A DNA stretch of 64,000 bases from CAWCUK01 sp963798775 (GCA_963798775.1 CAWCUK010000003.1:496001-560000), one strand, 5' to 3'; shown: positions 19,853-29,570, counted from the stretch's first letter. The notes: generated from the letters alone by a model not told the origin. Translations and numbers: made by a program.

Positions 19853-20749
19853 TTGGTTTATAAAAATTCGGAAATAGCAGTTGTGGGTGCCGGTAAATTA
19901 GCTCATTCACTTGTACCTTCTTTACTTGAGGCCGGTTATAATGTTTCTCTGATAATTAGTAAAAATATAAATTCAGCAAAAACTCTATCTTTCAAAAATA
20001 ATATTGAAAAATATTCTGATAGTATAGATGTTTTAAATTTCCGCCATAAAATTATTTTCTTAACCGTGCCGGACGGCCAAATAAAAAAAACTGCCGAGCT
20101 TATTTCTACAAAAAAATTAAAATTTAATTTAATGCTTATTGTTCATTTTTCCGGGGCCGAAAGTTCCGCTATTTTGAAATCATTACAAATAAAAGGCGCG
20201 GCGGCAGCTTCATTTCATATTATGCAGACTTTTCCGACTAAAAGAAAAACATTAATAAAAAATACTTTCGCTGCCGTTGAAACCGGCAATTCAACCGCCG
20301 AAAAATTTCTTTTTAATATGGCTAAAAAATTATCTCTTTACCCTTTTAGTCTAAAAGAAGATGAGAAAACAATATATCATTTGGCGGGAGTTTTTATCTC
20401 TAATTTTTTAATTTCTAATTTTTATTCTGCCGAAAAAGCTTTTTCAAATTTAATTAATAAAGTAGATTTCTTTAGTCTATTCAATCCTATTTTTAATTCA
20501 ACAATAATAAATATTAAAAATTTAGGAACTGTAGAAGCGCTTTCCGGCCCGGTGGAAAGAGGTGATTTAGAGACTATAAAAAATCATATTAGTTCAATTA
20601 AGAAATTGAAAGATAAACTTCTTCTGCGGAATTATTTGACGCAATCTCTTGTGTTATTAGAAGTAGTAAAAAAAAGAAATAGTGAGTTAAATGAAGGACA
20701 GAAAAAGCTTGAAAAGCTGCTGCTGGTAAATTTGAAAAAACTGGAATAA
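19853..20749 (+). CDS. Rossmann-fold and DUF2520 domain protein
   Basis: 298 residues in two domains. The N-terminal Rossmann-like domain opens with IAVVGAGKLAHSLVPSLLEAGYNV, whose GxGxxA loop would bind NAD(P). The C-terminal helical DUF2520 domain contains HLAGVFISNFL and GPVERGD. The arrangement is like ProC and 6-phosphogluconate dehydrogenase relatives, but the substrate is unknown. The start is TTG, immediately after the amrB stop, and VYKNSEIAVVG leaves no room for an ATG. I infer an operon with the AmmeMemoRadiSam genes. Confidence 0.8.
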   Translation: MVYKNSEIAVVGAGKLAHSLVPSLLEAGYNVSLIISKNINSAKTLSFKNNIEKYSDSIDVLNFRHKIIFLTVPDGQIKKTAELISTKKLKFNLMLIVHFSGAESSAILKSLQIKGAAAASFHIMQTFPTKRKTLIKNTFAAVETGNSTAEKFLFNMAKKLSLYPFSLKEDEKTIYHLAGVFISNFLISNFYSAEKAFSNLINKVDFFSLFNPIFNSTIINIKNLGTVEALSGPVERGDLETIKNHISSIKKLKDKLLLRNYLTQSLVLLEVVKKRNSELNEGQKKLEKLLLVNLKKLE

Positions 20750-20839
20750 TTTTATCCGCAAAAATTATTCTCTACTAATCATTCTCCCAACATACTTTTA
20801 TTGATTTTAAAATAACACAAAAAATATAATCATTTTTAC

Positions 20840-20847
20840 TATATTTG
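20840..20847 (+). promoter_or_regulatory. Bacteroidota-type -7 box ahead of glyS
   Basis: The sequence tatatttg matches TAnnTTTG, the -7 consensus of the Bacteroidota primary sigma factor, 19 bp before the glyS ATG. No convincing -33 TTTG is seen at the right distance, so support is moderate. Confidence 0.4.
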
Positions 20848-20865
20848 GGCTTAAAATTTTAAACA

Positions 20866-22404
20866 ATGGAGGAAAACAACATCGCAAAGCAGAATAAAAA
20901 CTCGAATGATAAAATTGAAAAAATTGTTTCTCTGGCAAAGAGAAAAGGATTTGTTTTTCAATCAAGTGAAATATATGGCGGATTAAATGGCTGCTGGGAT
21001 TACGGTCCTTTAGGCGTTGAACTTCTGAAAAATATAAAAGAAGAATGGTGGAAGTTTATGACTTACCGCGAAGATGTTGAAGGTCTTGACGCTTCTATTC
21101 TTATGCATCCGCGCGTTTGGGAAGCTTCCGGGCACGTAGAGAATTTTACTGATCCGATGGTAGATTGTAAACAATGTAAAGCAAGATATCGTGTTGATCT
21201 TCTTTCTGATGCGTTGAATGAGAAAAGAAAGAAAAAAGCAATTGATGCCGTTAAAGAAAGTCTTCTTAATAACGCGCAGCTTTCGCATAAATTTGAAACT
21301 GTTTTAGCGGAAGTAAATAATGAAGGATTGAACGGTGAAGCAAAATTAAACGCTGAATTTGATAAGATTATAGAAACACCGGAATTAAGTAATCTTCTTT
21401 TAAGCGAAATTAACTGCCCGCAATGCGGCAATAAAGGCACTTTTACTTCAGCCCGCCAATTTAATTTAATGTTTAAAACTTTTATAGGTCCGGTGGAAGA
21501 TTCAGGTGCGGTAGTTTACCTTCGCCCCGAAACTGCGCAAGGTATTTTTGTTAATTTTTTAAATGTTCAAAATGCTTCCCGCCAAAAACTTCCTTTCGGA
21601 ATCGCGCAGATTGGTAAGGCTTTTCGTAACGAAATAAATACCAAGAATTTCCTTTTCCGTACCCGTGAATTTGAACAGATGGAAATGCAGTTTTTTGTAA
21701 AGCCTTCTGATGATAAAAAATGGTACGATTACTGGAAAAATGAGCGTTTAAAATGGTACATTTCGTTGGGAATGGATAAATCAAATCTGCGTTATCATGA
21801 TCATCCGAAAGATAAGCTTGCGCATTATGCTAAGGAAGCAACCGATGTTGAATATCAATTCCCATTCGGTTGGGGAGAGATAGAAGGAATTCATAACAGG
21901 ACAAATTTTGATTTAAGCAGGCATGAAGAATTTTCGAATAAATCAATGAAATATTTTGATGAGGAAGCAAAAGAAAAATTTATTCCTTTTATAATAGAAA
22001 CCTCAGCCGGAGCAAGCCGCTCGTTTATGGCTTTTTTAGTTGATGCTTACAGAGAAGAGGAAGTAAAGGGAGAAACAAGGACAGTATTAAGCTTACATCC
22101 TCGGTTAGCTCCTATAAAAGCAGCTGTACTTCCGCTTGTTAATAAGGACGGAATGCCTGAAATCGCGCGTCAAATTGAAAATGATTTAAGAAGAAGCTTT
22201 AAAGTTTTTTACGATGATAAAGGCGCAGTCGGCAGAAGATACAGAAGGCAAGATGAAGTAGGTACTCCTTATTGTATAACAGTAGATACTCAAACGCTTG
22301 AAGATCAAACCGTAACAATAAGAGAGCGCGATTCTATGGAGCAGATAAGAATTAATAAAGATAAAATAAGAGAATATCTTTTAAATAAACTGCATGTAGA
22401 ATAG
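20866..22404 (+). CDS. glyS: Glycine--tRNA ligase, single-chain (alpha2) type
   Basis: Charges tRNA-Gly. The 512 residues are the dimeric archaeal/eukaryotic/Gram-positive type rather than the two-subunit GlyQ/GlyS form. The N-terminal IVSLAKRKGFVFQSSEIYGG block, GCWDYGPLG, the inserted cysteine pairs (CKQC near 107-110, CPQCG near 187-191), motif 2 (IGKAFRNEIN...RTREFEQMEMQFF) and motif 3 (TSAGASRSFMAFLVDAY) are clear. The C-terminal anticodon-binding domain starts around LSLHPRLAPIKAAVLPLV. The start ATGGAGGAAAACAAC has no upstream ribosome-binding sequence, so the exact first codon is uncertain. Confidence 0.96.
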   Translation: MEENNIAKQNKNSNDKIEKIVSLAKRKGFVFQSSEIYGGLNGCWDYGPLGVELLKNIKEEWWKFMTYREDVEGLDASILMHPRVWEASGHVENFTDPMVDCKQCKARYRVDLLSDALNEKRKKKAIDAVKESLLNNAQLSHKFETVLAEVNNEGLNGEAKLNAEFDKIIETPELSNLLLSEINCPQCGNKGTFTSARQFNLMFKTFIGPVEDSGAVVYLRPETAQGIFVNFLNVQNASRQKLPFGIAQIGKAFRNEINTKNFLFRTREFEQMEMQFFVKPSDDKKWYDYWKNERLKWYISLGMDKSNLRYHDHPKDKLAHYAKEATDVEYQFPFGWGEIEGIHNRTNFDLSRHEEFSNKSMKYFDEEAKEKFIPFIIETSAGASRSFMAFLVDAYREEEVKGETRTVLSLHPRLAPIKAAVLPLVNKDGMPEIARQIENDLRRSFKVFYDDKGAVGRRYRRQDEVGTPYCITVDTQTLEDQTVTIRERDSMEQIRINKDKIREYLLNKLHVE

Positions 22405-22496
22405 AACAAGTTTTCTTTTTGTTTGATTTACCTTACTTCTTATGTTAAAATTATTTCTTAAGGTTAAGTGATTAAAACATTTAACAAGGAATAATT

Positions 22497-23372
22497 ATGA
22501 TAAAGAAAAGATTCAATTTTATTTATGGTTTAATATTAAGTATAGCCGCGGTTTTAACCTTTACCGGCGGAGACTGCGGCACTAACGACGCCAATCCTCA
22601 ACCTGCCGCTTCTGTTGCGGCTCCGACAAACGTAAATTTAAGGGTAGACGCGGTTTCCGGCGGAAGTTCTTTCGCGCAAATTTCCTGGTCGGCTTCCGCG
22701 GATGAAAGCAATTCTAATTTTAAAGGTTATCAAATTACTACTTATAATGTGGATGATTCGAATAATGTTGCGGAGATGTTTAATACTCAAAGTGTTGATA
22801 AAAATGTTCACCTATACAATGTAAATTCGATAAATAAAGGAAGTAAATATATATCTTACGTTTATTCAATGTTGGCTGACGGAACTAAAAGTGATTCTGT
22901 TGCAACCGATATTTACGGCGGAGTTTATTTTTACAATGATGCCGCGATAGATGAATATACTTCTTCCGGTGCTGCAAAAAGCGGGTTTGGCTGGTCGGCC
23001 CAAAACGGATTCGGACAGCAATATAGTTATGTTCAATCTAATGCTTCAAATATCGATCTTCATTTAAGAAAAGTGAATGACCGGCTTAAATTTTTCTCCC
23101 CTGATCAATACCCGCCGGGAGAAAAATCGACAAAAATTAGTTTAGTGGGACAGGGACAATCGGCTTTTGATAATACTAACTTAGATGAACCCACAGCGGC
23201 TTCCGTTGATGTTGATTCAACAAATGTTTATTTGCTTAAAACCCAAGAAGGTTATTATGTTAAAATTTGGGTAAAAACTATTGGCAGTGTTGATGATATT
23301 CCTCCTTATAATCATGTTGTATTTGATTATAAAGTTCAGCCGATTTCCGGTTTAAGAATTCTTAAAAGATAA
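22497..23372 (+). CDS. Secreted protein with fibronectin type III-like domain
   Basis: 291 residues. An N-terminal signal segment (MIKKRFNFIYGLILSIAAVLTF) is followed by a low-complexity Ala/Pro/Val stretch (ANPQPAASVAAP) and a domain with fibronectin III features (APTNVNLRV...AQISWSASADESNSNFKGYQITTYN). The C-terminal half is Tyr/Gly/Asp-rich and of no family I recognise. A Cys at about residue 27 (GGDCG) does not fit a lipobox well. It is probably exported to the periplasm or cell surface. A strong terminator follows, so the gene is likely a single transcription unit. Confidence 0.7.
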   Translation: MIKKRFNFIYGLILSIAAVLTFTGGDCGTNDANPQPAASVAAPTNVNLRVDAVSGGSSFAQISWSASADESNSNFKGYQITTYNVDDSNNVAEMFNTQSVDKNVHLYNVNSINKGSKYISYVYSMLADGTKSDSVATDIYGGVYFYNDAAIDEYTSSGAAKSGFGWSAQNGFGQQYSYVQSNASNIDLHLRKVNDRLKFFSPDQYPPGEKSTKISLVGQGQSAFDNTNLDEPTAASVDVDSTNVYLLKTQEGYYVKIWVKTIGSVDDIPPYNHVVFDYKVQPISGLRILKR

Positions 23373-23403
23373 ATTCAGCAACTTTTTATAATAGAAAAAG
23401 TAT

Positions 23404-23447
23404 AAGCGGAGAAGTAAAATAGTTATTAATTATTTCTCCGCTTTTTA
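23404..23447 (+). terminator. Intrinsic terminator after the fibronectin-like protein gene
   Basis: Ten-base arms aagcggagaa (23404-23413) and ttctccgctt (23434-23443), followed by TTTTTATA. It sits 32 bp after the stop at 23372. Confidence 0.8.
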
Positions 23448-23496
23448 TATTTTAGCTAAAGAAAATTGAGAAGATAAATTTCTACCCGGAGTAAAT

Positions 23497-24643
23497 GTGA
23501 AAAAAATATCTCTGCTTCTTTTAATATTAAATAATTACAGGATTTTCTAACGCGCAGGAAGCAAAATATGATTCGCTGGTTCAAAATGGTATAAAACAAA
23601 TTTACGATATAAAATTTGAGAATGCCGAATCTACCTTCAGATCATTAATTGCGGATTATCCCCGACGGCCCGCCGGAAGGTTTTTTCTCGCTATGATTGA
23701 TTGGTGGAAAATAATGCTTAACCCGGATAATGAAAGTTATGACGATGTTTTCTTTCAGAAATTAGAAGACGTTATTTACCAGTGCGATGAAATATTAAAA
23801 ACTGATCCGGAAAATGTTGATGCTTTATTTTTCAAAGGAGGCGCGATTGGTTTTAGGGGAAGATTAAGAGCATACCGCGAAAGCTGGATTAAAGCGGCCG
23901 ATGACGGAAGAGAAGCTTTGCCTATTGTAGAAGAAGCTTCAAAATTAGACCCCGATAATGTGGATGTTCAATTGGGATTTGGTATTTATAATTATTACGC
24001 CTCTGTAATTCCCGATCGATATCCATTACTTAAACCGCTCATGGTCTTCTTTCCGAAAGGAAATAAGGAAAAAGGATTAGAGCAGTTAAATAATACAGCC
24101 AATTACGGAAAATATGCCAAATATGAAGCCAGGTATTTTTTGATGACTTTGTATTTTCAGTATGAAGCCAATGCTTACAAAGCGGCGGAATATGCTGAAA
24201 AATTAACTAGAGATTTTCCCGATAACCCAACCTTTGAAAGATGGCGCGGAAGAATAGCGGCAAAACAAGGCGAATATGAAACAGTTTCAAATATTTTTAA
24301 AGATGTTTTGAAAAAAGCTGAATGGAATTTGCCGGGTTACAATAATGAAAAAGTAAAACGCGAAGCCGCTTATTATGTAGGCTTAAATTATAAAAATAAA
24401 AGTATTCTTGACTCCGCAAAAATTTATTTTGAACAATGCGCCGATTTATCCCAAAAAATTGACGATGAAGACAATGTTTCCGGTTTTTTAATAAATTCAT
24501 ATTTATATCTGGGAATGATTAACGACCAGTTGGGAAACAGAGATTCCGCCATTAATTATTATGAATCACTGCTGGATATGAGGGAATATGGACAATCGAG
24601 AGTTCTCGCGAAAAAATATATAGATACTCCGTATAAAAAGTAA
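23497..24643 (+). CDS. Secreted TPR-repeat protein, frameshift in signal peptide region
   Basis: The long frame opens upstream of its first ATG (23693) with residues that fit a mature N-terminus (TGFSNAQEAKYDSLVQNG). A GTG at 23497 starts KKISLLLLIL in another frame, and joining the two near 23535 gives a normal signal peptide ending FSNA. The total of 1147 bp is 3n+1, so one inserted base in a 381-residue protein explains it. The body is made of TPR-like helical pairs (ENVDALFFKGGAIGF, YEARYFLMTLYFQYEANAYKAAEYAEKL, AAYYVGLNYKNKSILDSAKIYFEQC). It is likely a periplasmic or outer-membrane scaffold. No catalytic motif is seen. Confidence 0.75.
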
Positions 24644-24644
24644 T

Positions 24645-25310
24645 TTATTTCTTGGTCGCTGAAATCATTATCCAGGGGCTTTGAGAAATTATTTTATTTA
24701 GTCCTAATATTCTTTCGGTTTTTACAAAAAAATCAACTAATGGATTATTCGATGTAAGGTTGAAAGGAAGCCAATAAAAACCTTCCATCGAATTAATTTC
24801 AAACAAATTTTTACTTAAAAGATTTTTAATCTCACTTAAATAATAGTAATTAAAATAACTATGGTCATTAAACTTGTTATAAAATTTTCTTAATAAAAAT
24901 CTCCAGCTTCCCGGATTAATAACCGAGAAAATAAACTTCCCCTCTTTTTTTAATAAAGAATTTATTTTGGCGAAAAATAAATCCCAATCTTCAAAATAAA
25001 TGGTCACTTCAATAGCAATAATAATATCGAATTTCCGGCTGCATTCAAATTCCATGAAGTCGCTTTGTACTGTTTTTATTGCGGGATTTTGTTCTGAAAG
25101 CATTTTTAGGGCTTCTTTACTTTGTTCTACAACAGTTACATCATTTCCTAGATTATGAAGCGGAATAGAAAATCTTCCGGAGCCGCCTCCTACATCTAAT
25201 ATTTTAGAATTTTCGATTATATTTTGTTCAATAAAATCATATTCAGCTTCAGTTTTATATTTCCCCATTCTGTTGTTATAGGTATTAGCAAAGCTCCATT
25301 GATATCCCAT
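24645..25310 (-). CDS. Class I SAM-dependent methyltransferase
   Basis: 221 residues with the SAM-binding motif I ILDVGGGSGRFSIPL at about 37-51, an acidic motif II (VTVVEQSKEALKML) and the post-motif DFMEFECSRKFDIIIAIEVTIYF. The C-terminal third (FYWLPFNLTSNNPLVDFF) is the substrate part and matches nothing specific. It is convergent with the TPR gene, whose stop is one base away, and has no linked pathway gene. The substrate is unknown; small-molecule or ubiquinone/menaquinone-type methylases share this fold. Confidence 0.8.
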   Translation of the reverse strand: MGYQWSFANTYNNRMGKYKTEAEYDFIEQNIIENSKILDVGGGSGRFSIPLHNLGNDVTVVEQSKEALKMLSEQNPAIKTVQSDFMEFECSRKFDIIIAIEVTIYFEDWDLFFAKINSLLKKEGKFIFSVINPGSWRFLLRKFYNKFNDHSYFNYYYLSEIKNLLSKNLFEINSMEGFYWLPFNLTSNNPLVDFFVKTERILGLNKIISQSPWIMISATKK

Positions 25311-25538
25311 TTAAAATCCTTAATTCGTTCTTATGATTGGGGGGCAATATATAACCAAAATTGATAATTTGCATAGACACAAAACAAATTGTGAACCATG
25401 GCAACTATCAATTATAATAAATTATTTACTGCTGCTGTAGTGGAAAAAAGTACTGCGGGAAGATTTAACATATAATATTTCTTGAGAAATAAAAATTATC
25501 TTTAATTTTCATTTTCTATAGAAAATATTTATCTAATT

Positions 25539-26474
25539 TTATAAAGAAGTTGAAATTCCTATTCTATGAAGTCCTCCTATAGCGCCCATTGATGAAAACC
25601 CATAACTAAAATTATAATCTGAAATTTTTGCTCCGACACCAATATTAAACCCTGCTAAACCGGCAAAAGTACCGACTTTTAGATCGGAACGTTTTTCATT
25701 ATCGTAGCCTAATCTTAAAGTTAAAACCTTACTCAAATTTAATTCGGCGCCTACTGTAAACGCTTTAAATTTTCCGCCGAAATTATCACGTTCAGCATTT
25801 AAACGATGAAAATCTAAAGAAAGGCGTAACGGCAGATATTCAAGTTTTTTAGAAACGCCGATAACAACATCCAGAGGAAGTTTTTCGTAAATATTATAAT
25901 AAGCGGAAAGTTGACTTCCCATATTTAATATTGAAAAACCTACATTAAGTTTTTGAGAGGGAACAGCGTAATGAAGGCCTACATCAAAACCTATGGCTGT
26001 TGATGATCTTGTTTCAATGCCGGAATAAATAAATTTTGTGTTTGCGCCGTAATAAAAATTTTCATCTAAGGAATTAGCGTAGCCTAAAATAAAAGCAACT
26101 TCACCGGCTCCGTAATCGCCGGTTTTATTCCCGAATTCATCGGCTCCGGTAAATGTTCCGTAATTTATATATTTAACTCCGGCACCGAATCTTCCGATAT
26201 TTTCAATATCTGTGGAATATGAAAGGCTGGCTAAATTAAAATCTAAAAGATGACTTACATACGAAAATGATATTGGATTGCCTTCTATAAGTTTAAGGCC
26301 GGCAGGATTGTAAAATATTACATCTGCATCATCATCATTAGAAACAAAACTGCCTGCCAATGCTCCGGCTCTCGGACTCATATCCAGACGTAAAAATTCA
26401 AAAGTACTATTTTGAGCAAAACAGCTGCCGAAAAAGATTATTGATAGAATAAAAACTGAGAAAATTGATTTCAT
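25539..26474 (-). CDS. PorV/PorQ-family outer-membrane beta-barrel protein
   Basis: 311 residues. Signal peptide MKSIFSVFILSIIFFGSCFAQ, then the family opening FEFLRLDMSPRAGALAGSFVSNDDDADVIFYNPAGL, and repeated amphipathic strands ending in GISTSL, a typical barrel C-terminus. PorV and PorQ belong to the T9SS: PorV shuttles cargo to the sortase at the cell surface. Several proteins with T9SS sorting domains are encoded in this window, so a role in their export is plausible, but the paralogues in this family are many and this one may not be PorV itself. Confidence 0.85.
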   Translation of the reverse strand: MKSIFSVFILSIIFFGSCFAQNSTFEFLRLDMSPRAGALAGSFVSNDDDADVIFYNPAGLKLIEGNPISFSYVSHLLDFNLASLSYSTDIENIGRFGAGVKYINYGTFTGADEFGNKTGDYGAGEVAFILGYANSLDENFYYGANTKFIYSGIETRSSTAIGFDVGLHYAVPSQKLNVGFSILNMGSQLSAYYNIYEKLPLDVVIGVSKKLEYLPLRLSLDFHRLNAERDNFGGKFKAFTVGAELNLSKVLTLRLGYDNEKRSDLKVGTFAGLAGFNIGVGAKISDYNFSYGFSSMGAIGGLHRIGISTSL

Positions 26475-26686
26475 AAAACTCCCAAAAAATCCGGTTACTT
26501 ATTTAATCATATTATGAAATAAAGGCAAGGGAAAAGGGCGGCTTAATTAAGTGTAAGTTACAGGAACTTAAATAATTATAGAGGTGTAAAACAAACATTA
26601 TAAAAATTCAAGCGTCTAAACAAAACTTGCTTAACCTTCGGGCATTTTTTAATTTAGGATTAAATTTTTCGGAGATAATAAAAATT

Positions 26687-27538
26687 ATGAATACACTGAA
26701 AACAGTGTTTTTGATGACCATCATGATGGTCCTTTTCCTTTTCGTAGGATATTTATTGGGCGGATCAACCGGAATGACAATTGCTTTTATCTTTTCACTT
26801 TTAATGAATTTCGGTTCTTACTGGTATTCCGATAAAATAATTTTATCTATGTATAAGGCAAAAGAAGTAACTAAAGAATCCGCCCCACAATTTTTTAATT
26901 TAGTAGAAGAACTTGCTAAAAATGGTAACCTACCAATGCCCCGTGTTTATGTAATTGAAGATCCTACCCCAAATGCGTTTGCTACAGGAAGAAACCCTGA
27001 ACATGCGGCAGTTGCGGCAACAACCGGAATTTTAAGAATACTTGATAGTAAAGAACTTGCCGGAGTAATAGGACATGAACTTTCCCATGTAAAACATCGT
27101 GACATGCTTATAGGTACAATCACTGCTACTTTAGTCGGTACAATAACATATATAGCTCAAATTGCAAGTTGGGCAATGATCTTCGGCGGCAGAGGAAGCA
27201 CTCGTGATGATGACAGCGGTTTAGGTTCTTTATTTTTAATTATAGTTGCGCCAATCGCGGCGGTTTTACTGCAGCTGGCTGTTTCAAGATCGAGGGAATA
27301 TTTAGCTGACCAGGGCGGCGCCGAGTTAACCGGAAATCCGTTAGCTCTTGCATCCGCATTAGGTAAATTACATAAAGGAAATGAACTTAAGCCCTTAACA
27401 AATGCCGGGCCTGCTTCCGCCCATCTTTTTATTGTAAACCCGCTTCACGGCGGAGGAATTTCAAAATTATTTTCCACTCATCCGCCTATTCAAGAAAGAA
27501 TAAAGAAACTTCAGAATATGGCAGCAGGAAGAATTTAA
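26687..27538 (+). CDS. htpX: Zinc metalloprotease HtpX (M48B)
   Basis: Membrane protease for quality control of inner-membrane proteins. I take ATG 26687 (MNTLKTVFLMTIMMVLFLF), with GGAGA a little upstream; the frame extends further upstream to 26627, but that part looks unlike the family. Two N-terminal membrane segments are followed by the zinc motif HELSH near residue 130 (VIGHELSHVKHRD), two more membrane segments and the third-ligand region SRSREYLADQGGAELTG. The C-terminal block LFSTHPPIQERIKKL is standard. Length 283 is normal. Expression is often heat-shock controlled in other bacteria; no such site is evident here. Confidence 0.95.
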   Translation: MNTLKTVFLMTIMMVLFLFVGYLLGGSTGMTIAFIFSLLMNFGSYWYSDKIILSMYKAKEVTKESAPQFFNLVEELAKNGNLPMPRVYVIEDPTPNAFATGRNPEHAAVAATTGILRILDSKELAGVIGHELSHVKHRDMLIGTITATLVGTITYIAQIASWAMIFGGRGSTRDDDSGLGSLFLIIVAPIAAVLLQLAVSRSREYLADQGGAELTGNPLALASALGKLHKGNELKPLTNAGPASAHLFIVNPLHGGGISKLFSTHPPIQERIKKLQNMAAGRI

Positions 27539-27673
27539 ATTATCTAAAATAATTCTTTTGAACAGATATTATTTTTTGCCGGTCGATAAAACTTTTAAAA
27601 CAAATGTTCTTTAATTTAGGAGCAAATTTTAGCTTAAATAATTTTTGTATAAAAACTTAAAGGATTTTCTTTT

Positions 27674-28960
27674 ATGACCCAAACATTAAATTATAAAGAG
27701 CCGGCTCCTATAGTTGATAAAGACAACCCTTTTGAATCTATGATGCAGCGGTTTGAAAAAGCCGCATCAATTTTGGGTTTAGACGCCGGTATTTATAAAT
27801 ATTTAAAAGCTCCCGTAAAACAAATTATTACATCTGTCCCCATTTTGATGGATGACGGAAGTATTGAAGTTTTTGACGGTTATAGAGTTATTCATAATGA
27901 TATTTTAGGTCCTTCAAAAGGGGGAATAAGATATTCTCCGGATGTAAATCTTGATGAAATAAAAGCTTTAGCCGCATGGATGACATGGAAATGTTCAATT
28001 GTAAATATACCATTTGGCGGTGCAAAGGGAGGAATAACCTGCGATCCTTCCAAACTTAGTCTTCATGAGCTAGAAAGATTAACCAGGCGCTTTACGGCTA
28101 ATTTATTGGATGTTTTCGGCCCCGATCAAGATATTCCCGCTCCCGATATGAATACGAATGAACAAACAATGGCTTGGATAATGGATACTTATAGTATGCA
28201 CGCAAAGAAAACTGAAACAGCGGTTGTAACCGGTAAACCAAGTATTCTGGGCGGATCTTTAGGCAGAAGAGAAGCAACCGGCAGAGGAGTTATGATTGTT
28301 TCAATAGGAGCGCTGCAGAAGCTGGGAATAAAGCCGAATAAAGCTACGGCAGTTGTTCAAGGATTCGGAAATGTCGGTTCCGTTACCGCAAATCTACTTC
28401 ATCAGCAAGGTGTAAAAATAATAGGAATCAGCGATATAACCGGCGCGTATTTTAATTCAAACGGATTTAAAATTCCTGAAGTACTGGATTATGTTGAAAA
28501 GAATAAAAATTTAGCAAATTACACGGAAGGTGAACCAATATCCAACGAAGAACTGCTTCAGCTAGAATGCGATGTCTTAATCCCTGCCGCTAAAGAAGAT
28601 CAAATTACGGCAAAAAATGCTCCCAAATTAAAATGCAAAATAATTTCGGAAGGAGCCAATGGCCCTACAACCGCGAAGGCAGATCCAATTTTACAAGATA
28701 TGGGGATTTTAGTGATTCCCGATATTTTAGCAAATGCAGGCGGAGTAACTGTCTCATATTTTGAATGGGTTCAGGATAGAATGGGCTTTTTCTGGACGTT
28801 AGAACGTGTAAACAGAAGATTAGAAAGAATGATGCTTGAAGCTTTTGGAAATGTTTATAAGTCTGCCGAGAAATATGATGTTTCTTTAAGAATTGGTGCG
28901 TATATTTTGGCGATTGATAAAGTAGCAAAAACTCTAAAAATCCGCGGGATTTATGCCTAA
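27674..28960 (+). CDS. gdhA: Glu/Leu/Phe/Val family dehydrogenase, probably glutamate dehydrogenase
   Basis: Oxidative deamination of glutamate to 2-oxoglutarate (or the reverse assimilation of ammonia). 428 residues. Substrate and catalytic block PFGGAKGGITCDP (near 113-125), GPDQDIPAPDMNTNEQTM, dinucleotide loop VQGFGNVGSVTA (near 228-239) and EGANGPTT are all canonical for the hexameric enzyme. The length and motifs fit GDH better than leucine dehydrogenase (about 365 residues). Cofactor preference (NAD or NADP) is not clear from the motif alone. The last codons overlap the start of the next gene by 8 bp, and a terminator hairpin lies just beyond the stop. Confidence 0.92.
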   Translation: MTQTLNYKEPAPIVDKDNPFESMMQRFEKAASILGLDAGIYKYLKAPVKQIITSVPILMDDGSIEVFDGYRVIHNDILGPSKGGIRYSPDVNLDEIKALAAWMTWKCSIVNIPFGGAKGGITCDPSKLSLHELERLTRRFTANLLDVFGPDQDIPAPDMNTNEQTMAWIMDTYSMHAKKTETAVVTGKPSILGGSLGRREATGRGVMIVSIGALQKLGIKPNKATAVVQGFGNVGSVTANLLHQQGVKIIGISDITGAYFNSNGFKIPEVLDYVEKNKNLANYTEGEPISNEELLQLECDVLIPAAKEDQITAKNAPKLKCKIISEGANGPTTAKADPILQDMGILVIPDILANAGGVTVSYFEWVQDRMGFFWTLERVNRRLERMMLEAFGNVYKSAEKYDVSLRIGAYILAIDKVAKTLKIRGIYA

Positions 28961-29570
28961 CAAAAATATATTAAAAAAAACCGGAAAGATTTTTTCCCCT
29001 TTCCGGTTCTTTTTATTTCTTCTTATTATCGTTCCAAGTTATTCACAGACAGAAACCAATCTGCAAGTATTTTATAATCTCGTAGATTCCGCCGTTGTAA
29101 GAATTAAAAGTGATCTTCCCGCAAATCAAAAACAAATAAATATGGTAATGAATTTAGGGACAGAATTTTCGCTTTTCAAAAACCGAATAATAGCAACTTT
29201 TTCAGAAAACGGCGTTTCAATCAAAAATAATGATTCTCTGCTTACAGTTAATTTAGTTATTGATAATGCAGCTACTAATTATAATGAGATTTTCAGAAAA
29301 GGATTTTTAGGCGATTTTTATGTTACACGTACAATTAATTTAAGCGGTAATTATTTAATTTCTTCAAACGAAAAATTAAATGAATTTGATATTTCCGCGA
29401 ATGACTCTGTAAAAGTAGATGATATTAAAAATCTTGAAACTATATCATATCCTTTTACAAAAGCGGAATTACCCGGAGAACCTTTTTTACCCAGTTTACT
29501 TGAGCCGGTTTTAGCAATAGGCACAGCCGCAGCCGCAATAATTTTATTCTTTACAATAAGAAGTAAATAG
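28953..29570 (+). CDS. Small secreted or membrane-anchored protein of unknown function
   Basis: 205 residues. Signal peptide up to about PSYSQ (residues 1-31), a polar middle with short strands (LQVFYNLVDSAVVRIKSDLP, GDFYVTRTINLSGNY), and a C-terminal membrane segment (LEPVLAIGTAAAAIILFFTI). A tail anchor after a secreted domain suggests the bulk of the protein is periplasmic. I do not recognise the family. The coding region for the n-region of the signal peptide contains a strong terminator-like hairpin (28979-29014), so read-through from gdhA may be limited. Confidence 0.65.
   Translation: MPNKNILKKTGKIFSPFRFFLFLLIIVPSYSQTETNLQVFYNLVDSAVVRIKSDLPANQKQINMVMNLGTEFSLFKNRIIATFSENGVSIKNNDSLLTVNLVIDNAATNYNEIFRKGFLGDFYVTRTINLSGNYLISSNEKLNEFDISANDSVKVDDIKNLETISYPFTKAELPGEPFLPSLLEPVLAIGTAAAAIILFFTIRSK
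28979..29014 (+). terminator. gdhA terminator hairpin inside the next gene's signal-peptide codons
   Basis: Ten-base arms aaccggaaag (28979-28988) and ctttccggtt (28999-29008) with a 10-base loop, followed by cttttta. It lies 18 bp past the gdhA stop but within codons 9-20 of the following ORF. Confidence 0.65.
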
